A program made the position numbers and the translations under genes. Below the pieces are notes generated by a model that was not told where the DNA came from, did not search any database, and saw nothing but the letters and a program-made list of their open reading frames with translations. Shown in pieces: positions 58,650 to 64,000 of a stretch of 64,000 bases of DNA (position 1 is the stretch's first letter; the number at the start of each line of letters is the position of its first letter). Origin of the DNA: JAMDEO01 sp963775295 (lineage in GTDB: Bacteria > Actinomycetota > Thermoleophilia > RBG-16-64-13); NCBI GenBank assembly GCA_963775295.1, contig CAVZIK010000006.1, positions 1,054,001-1,118,000 of the forward strand, given 5' to 3'.

Positions 58650-59849
58650 CTAACAATGCATATAATTTACCATACGAACGCGTTTATGCGCCACTACGCA
58701 TTCGCGGCGTTCTCTGGCGTGGATTATTGCTAAGGCGCATGCCCATAGCCATACGATGAAGCTCGTGGGTATTGAGAGGCTGATTTGGTCTGTTATGCCG
58801 AAGACGAGAAAGGCGGCAATCGAAGCGAGGATGCCGAGCGATATCAGCCGCGAAGTATTTCTAAGTCGAAGACCAGCGACAGCCAGAAGTACGGAACCGA
58901 GCAAGAACATGGCGAAGCCCAGAGTTCCCGGAAGACCGATAGCTAAAGCGACGTCCAGGAATAGGTTGTGAGCTTGCGTGACGGGATAGGAGAGCCCGAC
59001 AGTCTGGTATGGATATCGAACCGGCATTACCTTGTTGAAGACCCCCAGTCCGATGCCGGTGAGCGGGTGGTCCTGGATCCCTCGCAGAGCCGAAGACCAG
59101 ATGTCGAGTCGAGCGACCAACTTCGTGTCAAGCGTCTCGTCGTGGACGAAGAAATGGAAGATCGTCGCGAGTCGGCCGGAGGCGTACAGACCGACGGCCG
59201 CGATTCCGATCCCGCCCCCCCAAGCCCACAGCCAACGACGAGTGCGGATCATGAGGATCAACAGCACAGCGACGACCAGGCCGGCCAAGGCCGCCCGCGA
59301 GCCGGTCATGAAGACCACTACGCCGCCAGTCACGCTCAAGAAAGCCGCGACCCATCGCCACGCCAGGCTGGTGTCCGGACGTTTTCCTAGGCTCTTCCCC
59401 GCGTTGCCGTCAGGGCTTTCTCGCCAGGGGGTCAAGGCCAGGGCAGCGGTAAAGGCGCTACAGACCGCAAGCATGGCGCCGGTCTGGTTCGGCTGTAATC
59501 CTTGCTGCGTCCACCAGAGGGGCAGCGACCTGATCGACGGGAGGAAGGCATACACGCTGTTCAACCAGGACAGTTTGTAGGCCGGCCACCGGCTCCCCAG
59601 CAGGGCCGACCCAAGAGCGATAAAGGTCGCCAGTACGAAGAAGGTCACAAGATGAACGGGCCGGACCCTCTTGGCCAGGGGGCCCAGCCATCGTCCGGTG
59701 ACAGCCAAGACCAGCCCGACGCCGACCAAGGCGATGATGAACCAGGGGAGGCTTGCCAGGCGATCGGGAGAAGCCCACAACGACGCCAACAGGCCCAGGC
59801 CGACAAAGCCCGCCCCGAGTCTTATCAGTGTGAGCGAGAGGCCGGTCAT
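58650..59849 (-). CDS. O-antigen ligase/polymerase-like membrane protein
   Basis: 399 aa with about eleven membrane segments. The Wzy_C domain includes VVVFMTGSRAALAGLVVAVL and a periplasmic loop with ARLDIWSSALRGIQDHPLTG, IGLGVFNKVMPVRYPYQTVG and TQAHNLFLDVALAIGLPGTL, showing the conserved Arg, G-x-G-x-F and HN motifs. ATG at 59849 overlaps the TPR gene stop (ATGA). With a TPR partner encoded next to it, this resembles the polymerase/TPR pairing seen in the fused protein at 52987. Confidence 0.9.
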   Translation of the reverse strand: MTGLSLTLIRLGAGFVGLGLLASLWASPDRLASLPWFIIALVGVGLVLAVTGRWLGPLAKRVRPVHLVTFFVLATFIALGSALLGSRWPAYKLSWLNSVYAFLPSIRSLPLWWTQQGLQPNQTGAMLAVCSAFTAALALTPWRESPDGNAGKSLGKRPDTSLAWRWVAAFLSVTGGVVVFMTGSRAALAGLVVAVLLILMIRTRRWLWAWGGGIGIAAVGLYASGRLATIFHFFVHDETLDTKLVARLDIWSSALRGIQDHPLTGIGLGVFNKVMPVRYPYQTVGLSYPVTQAHNLFLDVALAIGLPGTLGFAMFLLGSVLLAVAGLRLRNTSRLISLGILASIAAFLVFGITDQISLSIPTSFIVWLWACALAIIHARERRECVVAHKRVRMVNYMHC

Positions 59850-61288
59850 GGCAAGAGCCTGTGGATGTTGGGCAGATGGGAAAGCCTCTCTGTCAGCGGG
59901 TCGGAACCGGGAAACTTGCGGAGGCCCTTTTGGTAGCTAGTCCTTGCCTGTGTCACCATTCCGAGATCAGCGTAGCAGTCCCCCAGAAAGGCAAATACGT
60001 AGGGGTTGTCGCCATCCATGCCGGCCGCATGTTCGAGCAGCGGCAGAGCATTTTTGGCGGGCATTGTCTCGTACGTCGTGATGGCGTAGGCGGCGGCCAA
60101 CTCCACGTTCGCGGGAAGCATCTCGACGCCCTTCTTGTACAACTCCCTGGCAATGACGGTCATGCCCAGGCTTTCATCATGTTCGCCGAGGACCAGATAT
60201 GACTCGGCCATGCGCGGATCTAGATCCAACGCCTTTTCCAGGAACGCAACGGCCTGTTGCGTGTCGCCGGCCAGCAGTAGGATCCGCCCTGCCTGCACGC
60301 ACGCGGACGCGGTCACGTCCAACTCGACACCCTGGTAGGCCAAAGCACGGATGCGCACCACTTCGTCAATCGATGCCAGTTCAGTCGCGTCGATGGCGTA
60401 ATATGGGCTCGGGCGGCTCACCTTGATCTCGGAGGAGACGGGAAGGGTCTTGGCGAGGGCGAGCCCTAAGGTGAGCATGATCGACTGCTGAGCCACCGCC
60501 CCCGGGGAGTTCGTCCGCGATGCCTCCAACGCCTGTTCCAGGATGGGGACCGCCTGGAGAGGCTCGCCCGCGTTCATGATGCCTCGGCCGATCTGGTAAA
60601 GGGAGGTGACCCGCTCGCCGGCATTCTGCATCAATCCGGAGACTACCGACGGTTTACTGCCGGTCCTGTCGAGGAGGAGCGCACGAGCCGTGGCTCGTTC
60701 CGTTGCCGCATCGAGGCTCTTCTTGGCCAGGTTGAAAGTAACGATGGCCAGGCCTTTGTCACCGGCTTTAAGCGACATCTCGGCTTGGTGGATGAGGAGG
60801 TTGCTGGCATCGACCCGGACGTAGGCTTTCTCCGCTTCCAACCAATGCTGGGTGGACGACGCGACTTCCCCCAGCCAGAGTTCGCCAATACGATCGAGGC
60901 GGCCAGCGTTGCGGGAGCGCAGCAGAAGCTCGTAGGCGTGGTCAGAGGGAATGAGACTCGCTGCGGCTCCGTAGGTTCTCCAGATAGGGATCTCTCGTGC
61001 GGCCGTATGCGGGCCGCGGCCAGCCGACGACTCCATGAGGTCCATAGCCCGAGTGAGGTCTCTCTCGGCGGTCGACCCACTCTCGACGTTCCCCTGGACG
61101 ACAGCGCGGTTGATCAGGATCCCGGCCTCGTTTATGGTCCAGGCTTCCCACAAGGTCGGAAGGGCGGCCACGACCAGCGCGCCGCACAGTCCCAGGGCCA
61201 GCCAGAGCCGAACGTTCGTCCCACGACACCGTGCACTCGCGAGACGCGAATTATGTGAGGAAGGATGGAGGGTTGAAAGGAACGACAT
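59846..61288 (-). CDS. TPR-repeat protein with N-terminal membrane anchor
   Basis: 480 aa. One membrane segment follows a short basic N-terminus (VRLWLALGLCGALVVAALPT). The rest is helical repeats, clearest at the C-terminus: AGRILLLAGDTQQAVAFLEK, ALDLDPRMAESYLVLGEHDE, then PYVFAFLGDCYADLGMVTQA. The body should lie outside the membrane. It is translated together with the wzy-like gene (four-base overlap) and probably assists polymer assembly. The ATG at 61288 is preferred; the frame extends to 61534, but that part overlaps the end of the dehydrogenase gene. The ribosome site is weak. Confidence 0.85.
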   Translation of the reverse strand: MSFLSTLHPSSHNSRLASARCRGTNVRLWLALGLCGALVVAALPTLWEAWTINEAGILINRAVVQGNVESGSTAERDLTRAMDLMESSAGRGPHTAAREIPIWRTYGAAASLIPSDHAYELLLRSRNAGRLDRIGELWLGEVASSTQHWLEAEKAYVRVDASNLLIHQAEMSLKAGDKGLAIVTFNLAKKSLDAATERATARALLLDRTGSKPSVVSGLMQNAGERVTSLYQIGRGIMNAGEPLQAVPILEQALEASRTNSPGAVAQQSIMLTLGLALAKTLPVSSEIKVSRPSPYYAIDATELASIDEVVRIRALAYQGVELDVTASACVQAGRILLLAGDTQQAVAFLEKALDLDPRMAESYLVLGEHDESLGMTVIARELYKKGVEMLPANVELAAAYAITTYETMPAKNALPLLEHAAGMDGDNPYVFAFLGDCYADLGMVTQARTSYQKGLRKFPGSDPLTERLSHLPNIHRLLP

Positions 61289-61362
61289 GATCCAACTCTG
61301 GGGACGGGGTTTGTCGGTGCAACGGTTCCCCGAAACTGAGGGCCCCTGAGTTCGCGCAGCTA

Positions 61363-62658
61363 TCAGGTCGGCCCCAAGTGGGTTCCGACCCCCTCGTAGG
61401 TGTACCCCATCTTGACTAGTGACATTCCATCGAGCGCGTTTCGGCCGTCGATTACAATCGATTGCGACATGAGGTGCCTGGCCTCCGCCCAGTCGAGGGC
61501 GAGGAACTCTGCCCATTCGGTCACCAGGACGCACGCATCCGCCCCTTCCAAGGCCTCCATGGCGGAGGCGGCGTAAGTCACAGTGGGGAGAAGCGCTCGA
61601 GTGTTTTCGATGGCTATTGGATCGTAACCTATGACCTTGGCTCCTTCTGCGATGAGGCGGCTGGCCAAGATGATGGAGGCCGCTTGACGGATGTCGTCGG
61701 TGTTGGGCTTGAAAGCCAGCCCAAGCAGGGCGATCCGCCTGCCTCGAAGCTCGTCTCCCAGGTGCCTCTTGAGCTTGCCTATGACTCGCCGCTTCTGCAG
61801 TTCGTTTACCTCAATGACCGCGTTGAGCAATTGAAAGTGATAGCCGCTGTTGCCGGCGATCTGCTTGAGGGCGGAGACGTCTTTGGGAAAACAACTTCCC
61901 CCGTAGCCTATGCCGGCCTGTAGAAAGTGGGGTCCGATACGCTTGTCGAGGCCCATACCACACGCCACCACCGTCACGTCCGCCCCGGTGGCCTCGCAGA
62001 CGTTGGCAATCTCGTTGATGAAGCTGATCTTGGTAGCCAAGAAAGCGTTGGATGCATACTTGATCATCTCGGCCGAGGCGACGTCGGTCTTCACGACCGG
62101 ACAGTCGATGCCGCCGTACAATCCCGCCACCTTTTCCGCAGTGTCCAGGTCGTCGGAACCGACCACTATCCGGTCCGGCTGCATGAAGTCGGCGATGGCA
62201 CTGCCTTCGCGAAGGAACTCCGGATTCGACGCGTAGCCGATATGCCTGTAGCCGCGCAGGGCCAACTCGGCCTGGACCGCGGCGCCCGTGCCCACAGGGA
62301 CCGTGGACTTGGTGATGAGAATGTGGCCGCCTTCGTCCGGAGGCAGGTTATCCACGGCCTGCCAGATGCGCGAGAGATCCGCGTCGCCGGAGTATGTGGA
62401 CGGGGTGTCCACGCAGATGAAGATGAACTCGCCCTGCTTGTACGCGGAGGCAGGATCGGTGGTGAACTCGACGCGTTTGCGGTTCTTGGCGATCAATTCG
62501 GTCAGACCGGGCTCGAATATGGGAACCCCACCTTCGCGAAGGATTCGGACTCGATCGGCGTCGAGATCCATGGCGACGATGTCATGGCCGAGTTCCGCCA
62601 TGCAGGCGACCGTCACCAACCCGACGTATCCGGCTCCGACCACTGTCAGCCTCGCCAC
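61363..62658 (-). CDS. ugd: UDP-glucose 6-dehydrogenase
   Basis: 431 aa cytoplasmic enzyme oxidising UDP-glucose to UDP-glucuronate with two NAD+. RLTVVGAGYVGLVTVACMAE, FICVDTPSTYSGDADLSRIW, ITKSTVPVGTG, YASNPEFLREGSAIADFMQP, ASAEMIKYASNAFLATKISF and the catalytic Cys256 in GYGGSCFPKDVSALK are diagnostic, as is LGLAFKPNTDDIRQAAS. The start is GTG at 62658 with GGAGGTG six bases upstream, rather than the frame start at 62712. The product probably feeds the epimerase at 9234-10193 and the polymers of this locus. Confidence 0.97.
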   Translation of the reverse strand: MARLTVVGAGYVGLVTVACMAELGHDIVAMDLDADRVRILREGGVPIFEPGLTELIAKNRKRVEFTTDPASAYKQGEFIFICVDTPSTYSGDADLSRIWQAVDNLPPDEGGHILITKSTVPVGTGAAVQAELALRGYRHIGYASNPEFLREGSAIADFMQPDRIVVGSDDLDTAEKVAGLYGGIDCPVVKTDVASAEMIKYASNAFLATKISFINEIANVCEATGADVTVVACGMGLDKRIGPHFLQAGIGYGGSCFPKDVSALKQIAGNSGYHFQLLNAVIEVNELQKRRVIGKLKRHLGDELRGRRIALLGLAFKPNTDDIRQAASIILASRLIAEGAKVIGYDPIAIENTRALLPTVTYAASAMEALEGADACVLVTEWAEFLALDWAEARHLMSQSIVIDGRNALDGMSLVKMGYTYEGVGTHLGPT

Positions 62659-62731
62659 TGGCGCCACCTCCAAGAAGTGATCCGTTTGTCTGTCATCGGC
62701 GCTCAGTCCCACGCCGCATCCGCATGATAGT

Positions 62732-63814
62732 CTACTTCACCCCAAGAAACTCCAGGATGGCCTGCGCAAGGCCCTTAACGATCTTGTCCTGGTAAGAGGC
62801 CGTGGCAAGTGCTCTGTCCTCCGCCGGGTTGGTCATGAAGCCGATCTCGGGAAGAATCACCGGCACATCGGACCAATTGAACCCCGTCATATCACTGCGG
62901 GCGTCGATGCCCCGATCTTTAGCTCCCGTGGCGGCGACAAGGTCCCGTTGGGCTATGGACGCGGCTTTCTTGGACGCGGCAGCGATGTCGTCGGTCCAGC
63001 CTTTTGTCGTCGCTGGGTAAAGGACGTGTATACCGTTCGTAGATGAACCGGTCGCGCCATCGGCGTGGATGCGCACGAACAGGTCGGCGTGGGCTGCATT
63101 CGCTATTTGCGCGCGGGCGATATTGGTGAGGTCCACGTCCTGGGACGTCCGGGTCATCACCACTTTGATGCCATGGGCCTTGAGGGAGTCGCGCAGCTTC
63201 AGGCCGACCGTCAGGACCAACCGGCTCTCGGGGATCCCGGTGACGACACCCGCCGTTCCGGAACTCACCTTTTCCTTCTTGGTGCTCGAGCCCGGTCCCA
63301 CCGGCTCCAGGCCTGAATTGGCGTGGGCTTGATGCCCTGGATCGATCACCACCACTTTGCCGGAAGCGGGGGCCAAGGAACTGGGGGTCGCCTTCACCGT
63401 GGTCGTCGTGGGTCGCTCGGTCGTCGTGGTGGGTTTGACAGTCGTCGGGGCCTGACTCGTCGTGGTAGGAATCGTGGTTGTGGTTCTGCCGGTCGTCGTG
63501 GTGACCTTGGAGGTCGCGGTGGTCTGCCCCGTGTCGGTGGCGCCGCTTGACGATGTCATTGTAGTGCCCCGCCCACTCGCGGTGTTGCCGCTCGCCGCGC
63601 CGGCCGTGCCCGTGGTCGAAGACGAAGCCGCGACCCCCCCGGTACCGTCGCCGCCGCCTCCAGCCCAGGCCAGGGCGGCTAATATCCCTGCAATAATCAA
63701 GAACAGGAGCACGCCACTAATTAGCCACCGGAGGCGCTTGCGCCGCGTGCGCTTCGTTCGAAACCGGTCGATGAGATCCTGAGTCTCGCGGTCCCGGAGG
63801 GGCTGTCGGTCCAT
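62732..63814 (-). CDS. N-acetylmuramoyl-L-alanine amidase (Amidase_3) with membrane anchor and Thr-rich linker
   Basis: 360 aa. A basic N-terminus (RTKRTRRKRLRW) and one membrane segment (LISGVLLFLIIAGILAALAW) anchor it. A Ser/Thr/Gly and TTTT-rich linker spans residues 55-145. The zinc amidase domain follows: KVVVIDPGHQAHANSGLEPV (His ligand), GIPESRLVLTVGLKLRDSL (Glu ligand), LFVRIHADGA (His ligand) and VPVILPEIGFMTNPAEDRAL (catalytic Glu). It cleaves the stem peptide from muramic acid in peptidoglycan. ATG at 63814 overlaps the upstream stop (TGATG). The linker is similar in style to that of the SLH protein at 4731-7073. Confidence 0.93.
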   Translation of the reverse strand: MDRQPLRDRETQDLIDRFRTKRTRRKRLRWLISGVLLFLIIAGILAALAWAGGGGDGTGGVAASSSTTGTAGAASGNTASGRGTTMTSSSGATDTGQTTATSKVTTTTGRTTTTIPTTTSQAPTTVKPTTTTERPTTTTVKATPSSLAPASGKVVVIDPGHQAHANSGLEPVGPGSSTKKEKVSSGTAGVVTGIPESRLVLTVGLKLRDSLKAHGIKVVMTRTSQDVDLTNIARAQIANAAHADLFVRIHADGATGSSTNGIHVLYPATTKGWTDDIAAASKKAASIAQRDLVAATGAKDRGIDARSDMTGFNWSDVPVILPEIGFMTNPAEDRALATASYQDKIVKGLAQAILEFLGVK

Positions 63815-64000
63815 CAGTCCGGGCGCCCTCGGCCGGTTGGGCCGTCCCACACTCTGGTTAGAGCTTCAATCGCCAGACCTACGGCCTCCTCCGGAGACGA
63901 GGCGTACCAGATGCCCTCCGTTCCTTGGTCGCGCTGGAGGCGCCAGCCTCCGAGTAGCACAACCGGACGACCGAGCTTGGCGGCAAGGCCGATCTCGGAA
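63814..64000 (-). CDS. TIGR00725/LOG-like protein (SLOG fold), 3' end only
   Basis: The last 61 codons of a gene entering from the right edge: SEIGLAAKLGRPVVLLGGWR, then GIWYASSPEEAVGLAIEALT. The SEI-LA-K-G-PVV-L pattern and the SPEEAV helix are typical of the C-terminus of TIGR00725/LOG-like nucleotide-binding proteins. The family's nucleotide motif would be outside the window, so the assignment is moderate. Its TGA overlaps the amidase start codon. Confidence 0.6.
   Translation of the reverse strand, partial: SEIGLAAKLGRPVVLLGGWRLQRDQGTEGIWYASSPEEAVGLAIEALTRVWDGPTGRGRPD

Noticed and set aside
61289..61534. N-terminal extension of the TPR protein frame
   Set aside because: It overlaps the 3' end of the UDP-glucose dehydrogenase gene and shows no protein-like features before the ATG at 61288.
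61927..62727. 266-codon plus-strand open frame
   Set aside because: It is antisense to UDP-glucose dehydrogenase, whose family motifs are complete.

Overview
The window is GC-rich bacterial DNA. It is almost entirely a surface-polysaccharide and cell-envelope locus, with a short storage-glucan and central-carbon segment at the left end. Several features suggest an actinobacterium, probably from a deep-branching or anaerobic lineage: exported proteins with Thr/Val/Pro-rich linkers ending in SLH repeats, an LPXTG-like FPFTG tail, many GTG and TTG starts, and a promoter that implies a leaderless mRNA. This is inference from gene style; no rRNA or marker gene is present to settle it.

Layout. (1) 1-4661: glucan phosphorylase (partial), pyruvate kinase and 4-alpha-glucanotransferase. 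(2) 4731-11350: an exported beta-helix/SLH protein preceded by a cyclic-di-GMP-I (GEMM-I) riboswitch, a Wzc/CpsD-type chain-length regulator and tyrosine kinase, a UDP-glucuronate epimerase-like SDR and a CapA-like protein. (3) 11543-16250 (+): a CapK/PaaK-type adenylate-forming enzyme with a 3' frameshift, a GT4 glycosyltransferase, a Wzy-like polymerase and a polysaccharide deacetylase. (4) 16264-30310: rmlB-rmlA followed by a sialidase-fold SLH lipoprotein, then gtrA, an acyltransferase, an FdtB-like aminotransferase with a polyprenyl-phosphate glycosyltransferase, and a minus-strand run (large GT-C-like membrane protein, two paralogous GNATs, FdtA-like ketoisomerase, methyltransferase, WbuX/PseA-like amidotransferase). 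A methyltransferase remnant marks the right edge. (5) 30531-46379 (+): a 15-gene, densely overlapping operon for a nonulosonic (legionaminic/sialic-type) acid, with a flippase, a candidate transferase, an SDR/Gfo-Idh/SDR trio, a deacetylase, a DUF4910 aminopeptidase-like protein and a polysaccharide pyruvyltransferase-family protein. (6) 46354-64000 (-): an assembly operon with a LOG-like fragment, amidase, UDP-glucose dehydrogenase, TPR protein, two Wzy-like proteins, a membrane UDP-sugar dehydratase, an FPFTG surface protein, GT2, aminotransferase, priming sugar transferase, two GT4s and a second CapK/PaaK enzyme.

How the parts fit. The precursor genes predict UDP-GlcA/UDP-GalA, dTDP-3-amino-3,6-dideoxyhexose and a CMP-nonulosonate. 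The priming transferase, GTs, Wzx and Wzy homologues predict Wzx/Wzy-type assembly under a BY-kinase. A pyruvyltransferase-family enzyme beside SLH-domain proteins suggests that the locus makes the cell-wall polymer and also encodes proteins that bind it, with c-di-GMP controlling one of them. That link is inference.
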